Assembly: GCF_007828835.1 (NCBI RefSeq)
Contig: NZ_VIVL01000007.1
Coordinates: 1-64,000 of the forward strand
Source of the DNA: Variovorax beijingensis
GTDB taxonomy: Bacteria; Pseudomonadota; Gammaproteobacteria; Burkholderiales; Burkholderiaceae_C
Direction: 5' to 3'
DNA: 64,000 nucleotides
The notes beneath the pieces were generated by a model. The model saw nothing but the letters and a program-made list of their open reading frames with translations, was not told where the DNA came from and did no database searches. Below are positions 17,400 through 27,781 of the stretch, piece after piece; within the stretch, counting starts at the first letter, position 1, and every line of letters begins with the position of its first letter. Made by a program: the position numbers and the translations under genes.

Positions 17400-18632
17400 A
17401 TGAGTGCACTCCCCTTGCGCCGCCCGCCGGCCACGAATGAAGACCCCGCGCCTGCCACCGTCGATGCCGCATTGCTCGCGCATCTGTCGGCGCAGTTCAC
17501 CGCCACCGCGGCCGACCACGACCGCAGCGGCGCCTTTCCGCATCCGAACTTCGCGGCCTTGCAGTCGCATGGGCTCATCGGCCTGGTGGCGCCCGCGGCG
17601 CACGGCGGCGGCGGCGCCACGCTGGCCACGGCACGCCGCGTGATTGCGGCCGTGGCGCGCGGCGAGCCGGCGACCGCGCTGATCCTCACGATGACCTACT
17701 TGCAGCACCATGCACTCGCGCGCAGCGACAGCCGCTGGCCGCCGCACCTGCGCGAACGGGTGCTGCGCAGTGCGGTGGAACGCGGCGCGCTCATCAATGC
17801 GCTGCGCGTGGAGCCCGCGCTCGGCTCGCCCGCGCGCGGCGGGCTGCCCGCAACGGTCGCGCGCCGCGAAGGCAGCGGCTGGAGGATCGACGGCCACAAG
17901 CTCTACACGACGGGCATCGAAGGCCTCAGGTGGCTCGCCGTGTGGGCCCGCACCGATGAAGCCACGCCGCGCACCGGCGTGTTCCTGGTGCCGCGCGATG
18001 CGCCCGGCGTGCGCGTGATCGCGAGCTGGGACCATCTGGGCCTGCGCGCTTCGGGCAGCCACGAAGTGGTGTTCGAGAACGTGGCCATCGAGCTCGACCA
18101 TGCGGTCGACCTGCGTGCACCGGCCGACTGGGCACCCGACGCCGGCAGCCAGACCGACATCGATGCCCACGCCGCGCAGCAGGCCTGGATGACGGTGCTG
18201 CTCGGCAGCCTCTACGACGCCGTGGCGCAGGCGGCGCGCGGCTGGCTGGTGGACTTCCTGAACCATCGCGCGCCCGGCAGCCTGGGCGCGCCGCTCGCGA
18301 GCCTTGCGCGCGTGCAGGAGCATGCGGGCGAGATCGAGGCGCTGCTTCGCACCAACCGCGTGCTGCTCGACGAGGCCGCCCGTGCCGTGGACGAAGGTCG
18401 CGCGCCGCCGGCCACCGACAGCGGCCTGCTCAAGTACACCGTGACCGGCAACGCGATCCGCGCGGTCGAGCTCGCGCTGCAGCTCAGCGGCAACCACGGC
18501 CTCGCGCGGCAGAACCCGCTCGAGCGGCACTACCGCGACGTGCTGTGCAGCCGCATCCACACGCCGCAGAACGATGCGATCCTGGTCGTGGCGGGCAGGC
18601 GTGCGCTGCTGTCCGAGGGAGCTGCCGCATGA
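17400..18632 (+). CDS. Acyl-CoA-dehydrogenase-family flavoprotein (SfnB/DszC-type candidate)
   Basis: 410 residues. ACAD fold is indicated by the FAD-proximal strands GWRIDGHKLYTTGIEGLRWLA, read here as GWRIDGHKLYTT then GIEGLRWLA, by LGLRASGSHEVVFENVAI, and by a C-terminal SGNHGLARQNPLERHYRD. In sulfur-scavenging loci this family includes FMNH2-dependent monooxygenases of the DszC/SfnB type, so a C-S bond oxygenase is as likely as a true dehydrogenase. ATG 17400 was chosen from the divergent 109-base gap. The stop overlaps the next start (ATGA): first gene of a four-gene operon. Fold secure, reaction unresolved. Confidence 0.84.
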   Translation: MSALPLRRPPATNEDPAPATVDAALLAHLSAQFTATAADHDRSGAFPHPNFAALQSHGLIGLVAPAAHGGGGATLATARRVIAAVARGEPATALILTMTYLQHHALARSDSRWPPHLRERVLRSAVERGALINALRVEPALGSPARGGLPATVARREGSGWRIDGHKLYTTGIEGLRWLAVWARTDEATPRTGVFLVPRDAPGVRVIASWDHLGLRASGSHEVVFENVAIELDHAVDLRAPADWAPDAGSQTDIDAHAAQQAWMTVLLGSLYDAVAQAARGWLVDFLNHRAPGSLGAPLASLARVQEHAGEIEALLRTNRVLLDEAARAVDEGRAPPATDSGLLKYTVTGNAIRAVELALQLSGNHGLARQNPLERHYRDVLCSRIHTPQNDAILVVAGRRALLSEGAAA

Positions 18633-19609
18633 CCGATCTGCCGTTCTCCAAGGCCTCGCGCCGCCGCTGGCTCAAGCAGGGCGCGGCGCTCTCGCTTGCC
18701 GCGGCCGGACCGCTGCGCGCATGGGCGCAACCGCAAACCACGCTGGTGCTCGGCGACCAGGCCGGCGGCCTGCGCGCGCTGTTCGAAGCCTCGAAGGCGC
18801 TCGAAGGCGTGCCCTTCGCCTATCGATGGGCCAACTTCCAGGGCGCGGCGCCACTGTTCGAGGCGCAGCGCAGCGCGGCCGTCGACACCGCCGTGGCCGG
18901 CGACCTGCCGGTGCTTGCCGCGGCGGTCGGCCGGACGCCGCTGAAGATCGTCGCCACGCGCGTCGGCAAGGCCGATGCCCTGGGCATCGTGGTGCAGCCC
19001 GATTCGCCGCTGCGCAAGGTGGCCGACCTGCGCGGCAAGACCGTGATCGTCTCGTCCGCGCGCGGCAGCATCTCGCAATACCAGCTCTACGGCGCGCTCG
19101 AAGAAGCCGGCGTGCGGCGCGACGAGGTCACGGTGAAGTTCGTGCTGCCGACCGATGCGGCCGCGGCCTTCGCCTCGAAGCAGATCGATGCCTGGGCCGT
19201 CTTCGATCCCTACTACACGATCGCGCTGCAGCAAGGCGGGCGCATCCTGCGCGACGGACGCGGCATCAACACGGCGCTGGGCTTCATCACGGCCAGCGAG
19301 CCCTCGCTGGCCGACCCCGCCAGGCGAGCGGCCATCGTGCAGTTTCTCGACCGGCTGGCGCGCGCAGGCGAATGGGCGCTGGCCAACCCCGAGGCCTATG
19401 CGCAGGCCTACAGCCAGCTCACGCGCCTGCCGATCGAATCGGCCCGCATCATCACGGCGCGCGCCTCGGTCACGGGCCGGCCTGTGACCGAGGCCGACAT
19501 CGCCGCACTGCAGACGGTGGCCGACCGCTCGGCGCGCGACGGCATCCTGCCGCTGCGGGTGGACGTGCGCGCCATCACCGATGCGCAGCTGTGGAAGCGC
19601 CCCGCATGA
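18629..19609 (+). CDS. ABC transporter substrate-binding protein (SBP 4)
   Basis: 326 residues. The N-terminal SRRRWLKQGAALSLAAAG is a twin-arginine-type signal ending at AWAQ. Mature segments LVLGDQAGGLRALFEASKAL and DAWAVFDPYYTIALQ closely parallel SBP 1 at 9101, so the two are probably duplicates with related ligands. ATG 18629 overlaps the flavoenzyme stop, and its own stop overlaps the dioxygenase start, both as ATGA. No permease is encoded in this operon, so it most likely uses the permease/ATPase of the divergent operon. That sharing is inferred. Confidence 0.88.
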   Translation: MTDLPFSKASRRRWLKQGAALSLAAAGPLRAWAQPQTTLVLGDQAGGLRALFEASKALEGVPFAYRWANFQGAAPLFEAQRSAAVDTAVAGDLPVLAAAVGRTPLKIVATRVGKADALGIVVQPDSPLRKVADLRGKTVIVSSARGSISQYQLYGALEEAGVRRDEVTVKFVLPTDAAAAFASKQIDAWAVFDPYYTIALQQGGRILRDGRGINTALGFITASEPSLADPARRAAIVQFLDRLARAGEWALANPEAYAQAYSQLTRLPIESARIITARASVTGRPVTEADIAALQTVADRSARDGILPLRVDVRAITDAQLWKRPA

Positions 19610-20226
19610 GCGGCACCTCGGCCATCGCGCCGCTGCGCGAATTCGTCACCGCGTTCGGCCGCCTGCTCGACAGCGGCCCCGAGGAGCCGCGCATTCTTTC
19701 CGAAGGCGGCGCCCTGCTCCGAACGCTGGTGGCGCAGGACGACTGGCTGCCCGACGCCTTCGCCCAGCCCGACCCGTCGCGCTACCAGCAGTTCCTGCTG
19801 CATGCCGACAGCACCGAGCGCTTCTCGGTTGTGAGTTTTGTCTGGGGACCGGGCCAGGCCACGCCGGTGCACGACCACACCGTATGGGGCCTGATCGGCA
19901 TGCTGCGCGGCGCCGAATACAGCCAGGGCTATGCCGTCGGCAGCGACGGCCTGGCACGGCCGCAAGGCGAAGCGGTGCGGCTGGGCGCCGGCGACGTGGA
20001 GGCCGTCTCGCCCGCCATCGGCGACCTGCATCGCGTGCACAACGCGCATGCAGGCCGCGTATCGATCAGCATCCACGTGTACGGCGCCAACATCGGCGCC
20101 GTGCGGCGGCATACTTACCCGGCCGAAGGCGGGCGCAAGCCATTCGTCTCGGGCTACTCCAACACGCTGCTGCCCAACCTGTGGGACCGCTCAGCCGAAC
20201 TCAGATCGACCACGACATCCGCATGA
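19606..20226 (+). CDS. Gln-type thiol dioxygenase (3-mercaptopropionate dioxygenase-like)
   Basis: Cupin iron enzyme that oxidises a small thiol to its sulfinate. 206 residues. The likely iron ligands are H89 and H91 (TPVHDHTVWGL) and H142 (GDLHRVHN). Residue 62 in RYQQFLLHAD is Gln, where cysteine dioxygenases carry Arg; Gln marks the 3-mercaptopropionate/mercaptosuccinate group. The segment ISIHVYGANIGAVRR also matches what I recall of the Pseudomonas enzyme. Variovorax strains are known to degrade thiodipropionate and mercaptosuccinate through such enzymes. ATGA overlaps on both sides place it between a binding protein and a rhodanese. Thiol-dioxygenase call firm, 3-mercaptopropionate versus mercaptosuccinate open. 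Confidence 0.88.
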   Translation: MSGTSAIAPLREFVTAFGRLLDSGPEEPRILSEGGALLRTLVAQDDWLPDAFAQPDPSRYQQFLLHADSTERFSVVSFVWGPGQATPVHDHTVWGLIGMLRGAEYSQGYAVGSDGLARPQGEAVRLGAGDVEAVSPAIGDLHRVHNAHAGRVSISIHVYGANIGAVRRHTYPAEGGRKPFVSGYSNTLLPNLWDRSAELRSTTTSA

Positions 20227-21848
20227 CGACCACTGCCTTCCCCCTGCTGCCCTTCGCCGCCGTGCGCGCACGCCTGCTCGCACGCGAGGAAACCGCGCTG
20301 CTCGACGTGCGCGAGGAAGACCCCTTCGCGCAGGAACATCCGCTCTGGGCCGCGAACCTGCCGCTTTCGCGCATCGAGATCGAGGCCTGGCGGCGCATTC
20401 CGCGGCGGGACACCTTCATCGTGCTGTACGGCACGCATGGCGGCATCGACCTGGCGCCGCTCGCCGCGCGCACGCTGGCCTCGCTGGGCTACACGAACCT
20501 GCACCTGCTCGAAGGCGGCCTCGAGGGCTGGCGCGCGGCCGGCGGCGAGCTGTTCCGCGACGTGAACGTGCCGAGCAAGTCCTTCGGCGAGCTGGTCGAA
20601 CACGAGCGGCACACGCCCTCGCTCTCCGCGCCCGAGGTGAAGGCGCTGGTCGACGGCAAGGCCGACGTGGTGGTGCTCGACGCGCGCCGCTTCGACGAAT
20701 ACCAGACCATGAGCATTCCCTCGGCCACCAGCGTGCCCGGGGCCGAACTGGTACTGCGCGTGCGCGAGCTCGCACCCGATCCGTCGACCCAGGTGATCGT
20801 CAATTGCGCGGGCCGCACCCGCAGCATCATCGGCACGCAGTCGCTGGTGAATGCGGGCATTCCGAACCCGGTGGCGGCACTGCGCAACGGCACCATCGGC
20901 TGGAAGCTCGCAGGACAGGTGCTGGACCATGGAGCGCAACGCAAGGCGCCGGCCGAGATCTCCGATGCGCACCGCGCGCAGGCCCAGGCCGATGCGCGGC
21001 GCGTGGCCGACAGGGCCGGCGTGCGCCGCATCGCGCTCGATGCGCTGCATGCGCTGGAAGCCCCGGGGCGCACCGTGTACCGCTTCGACGTGCGTACGCC
21101 CGAGGAATACGAGGCCGGCCACCTGTCCGGCTTTGCGAGCGCGCCCGGCGGGCAGCTGGTGCAGGAAACCGATCACCAGGTGCCGGTGCGCGGCGCGCGC
21201 ATCGTGCTGGCCGACGACGATGGCGTGCGGGCCTCGATGAGCGCATCCTGGCTCGCGCAGATGGGATGGGAGGCCTACGTGCTCGACACGGTGCCTGCCG
21301 CTTCGGCCTTCGCCGAGACGGCCGCGCCGTCGCCCGCCTTTCCGCCCGCCGCGGCCATCGTGGGAGAGATCTCGCCAAGCGAGTTGGCGGCCCTGCTGAA
21401 GCAGCAGAGCGGCACGGCAGTGATCGACGTGACCACCAGCGCCAACTATGTGAGGCGCCACATCCCCGGCGCCTGGTATGCGATCCGCGCGCAGCTCGCG
21501 GGTGCGATCGATGCGGCCATTCCTGCATCGCAACGCTATGTGCTGACCTGCGGCAGCAGCCTGCTCGCATGCTACGCCGCGGCCGACCTGCGCCTGCTGC
21601 TCGATGCGCGCGGCCAGCGCGACGTCGAAGTGCTGGTGCTGGCCGGTGGCAACGCGGCATGGTTTGCGGCAGGCCTCGAAGCCGAATCGGGCGAGACGCG
21701 GCTCGGGACGCCGCGCACCGACCGCTACCGCCGGCCCTATGAAGGCACGGATGCGCCGGCGGAGGCCATGCAGGCCTACCTGGACTGGGAATACGGCCTT
21801 GTGGCGCAGCTGGCGCGCGACGGAACGCACCATTTCCACGTGATCTGA
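20223..21848 (+). CDS. Four-domain rhodanese-like sulfurtransferase
   Basis: 541 residues built from four rhodanese-like domains, about 1-110, 130-235, 265-360 and 380-500. The active-site loops alternate: domain 1 has LYGTHGG (no Cys), domain 2 CAGRTRS with C195, domain 3 ADDDGVRAS (no Cys), domain 4 CGSSLLAC with C443. So two half-pairs each join an inactive and a Cys-bearing domain, as in classical two-domain rhodaneses. It likely moves sulfane sulfur arising from thiol metabolism. It is the last gene of the plus operon, overlapping the dioxygenase by ATGA. From memory a similar dioxygenase-rhodanese pairing exists in Pseudomonas aeruginosa. Substrate unknown. Confidence 0.88.
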   Translation: MTTTAFPLLPFAAVRARLLAREETALLDVREEDPFAQEHPLWAANLPLSRIEIEAWRRIPRRDTFIVLYGTHGGIDLAPLAARTLASLGYTNLHLLEGGLEGWRAAGGELFRDVNVPSKSFGELVEHERHTPSLSAPEVKALVDGKADVVVLDARRFDEYQTMSIPSATSVPGAELVLRVRELAPDPSTQVIVNCAGRTRSIIGTQSLVNAGIPNPVAALRNGTIGWKLAGQVLDHGAQRKAPAEISDAHRAQAQADARRVADRAGVRRIALDALHALEAPGRTVYRFDVRTPEEYEAGHLSGFASAPGGQLVQETDHQVPVRGARIVLADDDGVRASMSASWLAQMGWEAYVLDTVPAASAFAETAAPSPAFPPAAAIVGEISPSELAALLKQQSGTAVIDVTTSANYVRRHIPGAWYAIRAQLAGAIDAAIPASQRYVLTCGSSLLACYAAADLRLLLDARGQRDVEVLVLAGGNAAWFAAGLEAESGETRLGTPRTDRYRRPYEGTDAPAEAMQAYLDWEYGLVAQLARDGTHHFHVI

Positions 21849-21975
21849 GGCGCGGCGCGCCGCCCCGGCTTGCAACCGGCCGGTCACATTATTTCGCGAG
21901 GGTAAAGGAGGTCATCCGCCGGTGGCGCGGGGCGTTTTCTGAGAATAACGATCAACTCGTCCCAGGAGCATCGCC

Positions 21976-22197
21976 ATGAGACTGCCTGTTCTCGCCCTTT
22001 CGGCCGCCGCGCTGGCGGCCATCCTGACCGGCTGCGTGGTCGCGCCGGCGCAACCTGTTTACACAGCGCCACCCGGCGTCGCCTACGTGGCCCCGACCTA
22101 TGTGTCGCCGGGCGTGGGTTTCGTCTGGAACTACCACCCGCGCTACGGGTATGGCTGGTACCACCCCCGCTACGGCTGGCACCGCGGATGGAGGTAG
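21976..22197 (+). CDS. Small Tyr/Gly/His-rich lipoprotein
   Basis: 73 residues. The signal peptide ends in a lipobox LTGC (Cys about residue 22). The mature part is rich in Pro, Tyr, Gly, Trp and His, with a repeated HPRYGYGWYHPRYGWH-like pattern. The ATG is preceded by AGGA about 7 bases upstream. Short lipoproteins of this composition are common in Burkholderiales and have no assigned role. It stands alone between the rhodanese gene and the convergent helicase gene. The His/Tyr-rich tail could bind metal or peptidoglycan; nothing here decides this. Confidence 0.75.
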   Translation: MRLPVLALSAAALAAILTGCVVAPAQPVYTAPPGVAYVAPTYVSPGVGFVWNYHPRYGYGWYHPRYGWHRGWR

Positions 22198-22213
22198 CCC
22201 AGCGGGGGGGAAA

Positions 22214-23674
<1,461 letters not shown>

Positions 23675-23746
23675 TAAGCCTTCTATTGTCGCACTGCCGC
23701 AAAAAATGGCAGTGACAGCGGCGCGACAAACTCCGCGCCAGCCGCA

Positions 23747-23767
23747 TTGCTACTTATTTTGTAGCAA
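23747..23767. repeat. Short perfect hairpin upstream of the helicase gene
   Basis: Seven-base arms TTGCTAC / GTAGCAA around a TTATTTT loop. It resembles the hairpin at 54601-54633 in its GCTA...TAGC arms and AT-rich loop. A second hairpin with a 2-base loop lies at 23785-23798. Neither has a run of T, so termination is uncertain; the former may be a dispersed short repeat. Confidence 0.5.
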
Positions 23768-23805
23768 CTTGCCCAACATCCACGGGCCTTTGAAGGCCTC
23801 GAGAC

Positions 23806-24687
23806 TCAAAGATTGCGTGCGTTGAAGGTGTCGCAGGACTTGACGTCGCCGCTTTGGTAGCCCGCGCCGAACCAGCGCTGGCGCTGCGCACTCGATCCGT
23901 GGGTGAAGCTGTCGGGCACCACCGCGCGGCCCGCGGAACGCTGCAGCGCGTCGTCGCCGATCTTCTGCGCGGCATTCATCGCGGCCTCGATGTCGCCCGG
24001 GTCGAGCCACTTCTTCGACTCCTGCGAATGGTGCGCCCAGATGCCCGCGAAGCAGTCGGCCTGCAGTTCGACGCGAACGCTCAGGGCGTTGTTCTGCGAC
24101 TGGCTCAGCCGCCCGCGCATGCCATCGACCTTGGCGGTCACGCCGAGTTCGTCCTGCACGTGGTGGCCGACCTCGTGCGCGATGACGTACGCCTGCGCGA
24201 ATTCGCCGGGCGCGCCGAGCTGGTTCTTGAGCGTGTCGTAGAAGCCGAGGTCGATGTAGACCTTCTTGTCGCCGGGGCAGTAGAACGGCCCCATGGCCGC
24301 CTGGCCGGTGCCGCATGCCGTGGGCGTGGCGCCGCGGAACAGCACGAGCCGCGGCGGCTGGTAGCTGCCGCCGTTCTGCCGGAAGATGTCCGTCCAGACC
24401 ACCTCGGTGTTGCGCAGCACGGTCGAGACGAAGGCCGCCTCGCGGTCGCTCGAGGGCGGCTTGGGCGCGGGGCCTTGCTGCTGTTGCTGCACCTGGACCT
24501 GCTCGCCACCGCCGCCGCTCAGCAGGCTGAGCACGGTCAGCGGATTGATGCCGAAGATCCAGCCCGCGATCAGCGCGACGGCAACGGTGCCGATGCCGAT
24601 GCTTCGCCCGCCGATGAAACCGCCGCCGCCACCTTCACCACGGCGGTCTTCGACGTTCTCGGATTGTTCGTTGCCTTCCCATCTCAT
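23806..24687 (-). CDS. Neutral zinc metallopeptidase, YpfJ family
   Basis: 293 residues. One hydrophobic helix at about 30-55 after a charged N-terminus rich in Gly, then a Gln-rich linker (residues ~63-71), then the peptidase domain. Zinc motif HEVGHH at 171-176; a second acidic site is in ELQADCFAG at about 208-216. A late TFNARNL and many Gly/Ser loops fit the COG2321 family. The start was set at ATG 24687 because the sequence before it does not look coding. It is cytoplasmically anchored with an outward domain by prediction. Substrates in this family are not established. Confidence 0.88.
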   Translation of the reverse strand: MRWEGNEQSENVEDRRGEGGGGGFIGGRSIGIGTVAVALIAGWIFGINPLTVLSLLSGGGGEQVQVQQQQQGPAPKPPSSDREAAFVSTVLRNTEVVWTDIFRQNGGSYQPPRLVLFRGATPTACGTGQAAMGPFYCPGDKKVYIDLGFYDTLKNQLGAPGEFAQAYVIAHEVGHHVQDELGVTAKVDGMRGRLSQSQNNALSVRVELQADCFAGIWAHHSQESKKWLDPGDIEAAMNAAQKIGDDALQRSAGRAVVPDSFTHGSSAQRQRWFGAGYQSGDVKSCDTFNARNL

Positions 24688-24784
24688 CGCAGTCTCCTTG
24701 CCGGCCTTGCGGATTTGCCGGATCGCCTCGGGATGGTACTTGGCCCTGCCGCCGGCTGCGTAACCGGCGGTCAGAATGCGCGGA

Positions 24785-25351
<567 letters not shown>

Positions 25352-25433
25352 ATGCGGTCGCTGATGCTGCTGCGGGGAGGAATGGCGCGAATTGTGGCAT
25401 GCGCCATGCCCCGGCCCTGCGGCGAGCTTGCGG

Positions 25434-26720
25434 CTATCCCGCCTGCGAGATCACCGTGCGCTCCACCAGCCGGTCGTCGCCCAGCACGATCATTGCGAAC
25501 AGCAGCTCCTCGAGGCTGTTCGCGCGCGCGGCCTTGCGCGCCAGCAGGGGCGTGGCCTGCGGGTTGAGCACCAGGAAGTCGGCCTCGCAGCCGGGCTGCA
25601 GGTTGCCGACCACGCCACCCAGCCCCAGCGCGCGCGCCGCACCGCCGGTGTGGCGCCACCAGAGCTCGGAAGGTGCGATGCTCAGGCCGGCCTTGGTCTG
25701 CCCCTCGCGGCCCACGTAATAGGCTGCCATCATCGTGTGGAAGGGGCTGAAGCTGGTGCCGCCGCCCACGTCGCTGGCCAGGCCGTAGGGGTAGCCCACG
25801 CGGTCGGCCGCGCCGAAGTCGAAGAAGCCGCTGCCCAGGAACAGGTTGCTGGTCGGGCTCACGGCCGCGGCCGTCTTCGTGTCGCGCAGCAGCGCGCGGT
25901 CGGTGTCGTCCAGGTAGATGCAGTGCGCATACACGGCGCGCTCGCGCATCAGCCCGAAGCCGGCGTACACGTCGAGGTAGGAGCGCGCCTCGGGATAGAG
26001 CTCGCGCACCCACGCCACCTCGTCGCGGTTCTCGGCCACGTGCGACTGGATCCAGGTGCCGGGGTACTTCGCCGCCAGCTCGCCCGCGCCGCGCATCTGG
26101 GCGTCGGTGCTCGCGGGCGCGAAGCGCGGGGTGATGGCGTAGCCCAGGCGGCCGGTGTCGTGCCACTTGCGGATCAGCGCCTCGGAGTCGATGAGGCTCT
26201 GCTCGGTTTCATCGCGCACGCCGTCGGGCGAATGCCGGTCCTGCAGCACCTTGCCGCTGATCATGCGCAAATTGCGGCGCCGGGCGCCCTCGAAGAAGGC
26301 GTCGACCGAGGCCACGTGCGAAGTCGCGAAGGCCAGCGCGGTCGTGACGCCGTTGCGCAGCAGCTCGTCGAAGAACACGTCCGCCACTTCATTCGAATGC
26401 GCCGGGTCGGCGAACCTGGCTTCCGCCGGGAAGGTGTAGTTCTCGAGCCAGGGCAAGAGCCCCGGCGAGGGCGAGCCGATGATGTCGGTCTGCGGAAAGT
26501 GGATGTGCATGTCCACGAAGCCCGGCGCGAGGATGCGGCCCGGCAGGTGCGTCAGCTCGGCATCGGGATGGCGCGGCGACACGGCCGCATGGCTGCCGGC
26601 GTCGAGCACGCGCTGGCGGCCGGCACCGTCGGGCGCGACGACCAGCAGGCCGTCTTCATCGAAAACGGGCCGTCCGGCGTCGTCGAATCGCAGGAGGGAG
26701 GCGCGGTAGGCTTTTTTCAT
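25434..26720 (-). CDS. guaD: Guanine deaminase
   Basis: Hydrolyses guanine to xanthine, the step before xanthine dehydrogenase, whose genes lie at 57231-61288. 428 residues, amidohydrolase fold. Zinc-binding HIHFPQTD (about 72-79), QSHVAEN, an HC pair in AVYAHCIYLDD, and SPTSNLFLGSG followed by SDVGGGTSFSP, all characteristic of GuaD. ATG 26720 begins the conserved MKKAYRASLL; the frame stays open upstream without homology. It may be co-transcribed with the SMP-30-like gene 77 bases upstream. Confidence 0.94.
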   Translation of the reverse strand: MKKAYRASLLRFDDAGRPVFDEDGLLVVAPDGAGRQRVLDAGSHAAVSPRHPDAELTHLPGRILAPGFVDMHIHFPQTDIIGSPSPGLLPWLENYTFPAEARFADPAHSNEVADVFFDELLRNGVTTALAFATSHVASVDAFFEGARRRNLRMISGKVLQDRHSPDGVRDETEQSLIDSEALIRKWHDTGRLGYAITPRFAPASTDAQMRGAGELAAKYPGTWIQSHVAENRDEVAWVRELYPEARSYLDVYAGFGLMRERAVYAHCIYLDDTDRALLRDTKTAAAVSPTSNLFLGSGFFDFGAADRVGYPYGLASDVGGGTSFSPFHTMMAAYYVGREGQTKAGLSIAPSELWWRHTGGAARALGLGGVVGNLQPGCEADFLVLNPQATPLLARKAARANSLEELLFAMIVLGDDRLVERTVISQAG

Positions 26721-26797
26721 CGTGACTGCCGAGGGTAATCCAGCGCCGCGGCGCCGCAATTTCCATGTGCGTATGAATGCTATATGCCGAATGCACT

Positions 26798-27781
26798 TCA
26801 ATCCGGCGGCAAGGCGCGCGACTGGATGTCGAAAGGCACGCCGCGGAGAACGGCCGCGTCGTCGTCCTTGTGCTTGAGCAGCAGCGCGTATTTGGATTCG
26901 ATGAAATAGACGCGGTTGCCGAGCACCGCCCCGGAGGACGGGTCGTTGAGCCCGGCGGCCACCGTCTGCAGGCCGAGCTTTGCGCCATCGATGCGTGCCA
27001 CCGTGACCTGCCCGCCATAGGGTCCGTCGCCGAAGGCATTGCTCTCGAACAGCACCAGCCGCCCGGGCTTCCAGGCGCGGATTGCGTCGACATTCTTCAT
27101 CACGCGCGGCGCCTCGATGCGCGTGACCTCGCCAGCCCGGCCATCGGCGTTCAAACCGATGCGCAGCAGATGCGACGATGCCACCACGAGGCTCACGTAG
27201 ATGGCGCGCCCACCATCGATGGCGATGCCGTTCAGTCCCTTGTAGGGCCCTTCGCCTGCCAGCGCCGGATCTTCCTTCCAGACCGCGAGCGCGGATGCGC
27301 CTGGCGCGAGCCGCAGCACGCGCGGGTGGAAGGAATCGGTCACGTAGATGTTGCCGCGCGTGTCCTGCGCAAGGTCGTTGCAGTAGCCTGCATCGGGCAT
27401 GGCGTAGCTTGCGCGCGGCGTGCCCGTGGCCAGGTCGTAGCGCTTGAGCGCGCTCGGCGTCTGCGGCACGGTGGTGAAGCCGCTGTTGCCCGAGCAGACC
27501 CACAGGGCCTGGTGTTTCGCATCGACCAGCACGCCCTGCCCGTTCGCCAGGCCGTTGGCGCCGGGCTTCACGAGCAGTTCGGCCTTCGGCGCGGCGCCCG
27601 GCTTCAACCTGGCGACCGCGCCCTGCCGCCAGCTGCCGACATAGAACGCACCGTCCGGCCCGATCGCGACGCTTTCCGGGTACCAGTCTTCGGGCAGCGC
27701 CTGTACCGTGGGCGGCGCGGCAGTGGCCGCCGCCGTGGCGAGCGCGAGCAGCGCACCGGCCCATCGCGTGCGCCCGCTCAT
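26798..27781 (-). CDS. Secreted SMP-30/gluconolactonase-like beta-propeller protein
   Basis: 327 residues with a Sec signal peptide (Leu/Ala core ending near TAAAPP). The mature part has repeated GPDGAFYVGSW-, TRGNIYVTDS- and GGRAIYVSL-like strands of a six-bladed propeller. ATG 27781 overlaps the SDR stop (ATGA) and was preferred to a GTG two codons upstream. Members include lactonases and sugar-acid-binding proteins; no catalytic set could be confirmed, so enzymatic function is not claimed. Translationally coupled to the SDR gene. Confidence 0.75.
   Translation of the reverse strand: MSGRTRWAGALLALATAAATAAPPTVQALPEDWYPESVAIGPDGAFYVGSWRQGAVARLKPGAAPKAELLVKPGANGLANGQGVLVDAKHQALWVCSGNSGFTTVPQTPSALKRYDLATGTPRASYAMPDAGYCNDLAQDTRGNIYVTDSFHPRVLRLAPGASALAVWKEDPALAGEGPYKGLNGIAIDGGRAIYVSLVVASSHLLRIGLNADGRAGEVTRIEAPRVMKNVDAIRAWKPGRLVLFESNAFGDGPYGGQVTVARIDGAKLGLQTVAAGLNDPSSGAVLGNRVYFIESKYALLLKHKDDDAAVLRGVPFDIQSRALPPD

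Noticed and set aside
21901..21920. AAAGGAGGT-like string resembling the complement of the 16S rRNA 3' end
   Set aside because: Only about nine bases match and no other rRNA sequence is nearby; chance or a ribosome-site-like string.
23785..23798. GGCCTT/AAGGCC palindrome after the zinc-peptidase gene
   Set aside because: The loop of two bases is too tight for a stable hairpin and no T-run follows on the minus strand, so it was not called a terminator.
26743..26754. Perfect 12-base palindrome GCGCCGCGGCGC
   Set aside because: Short GC-only palindromes are expected in such GC-rich DNA and it has no supporting context.
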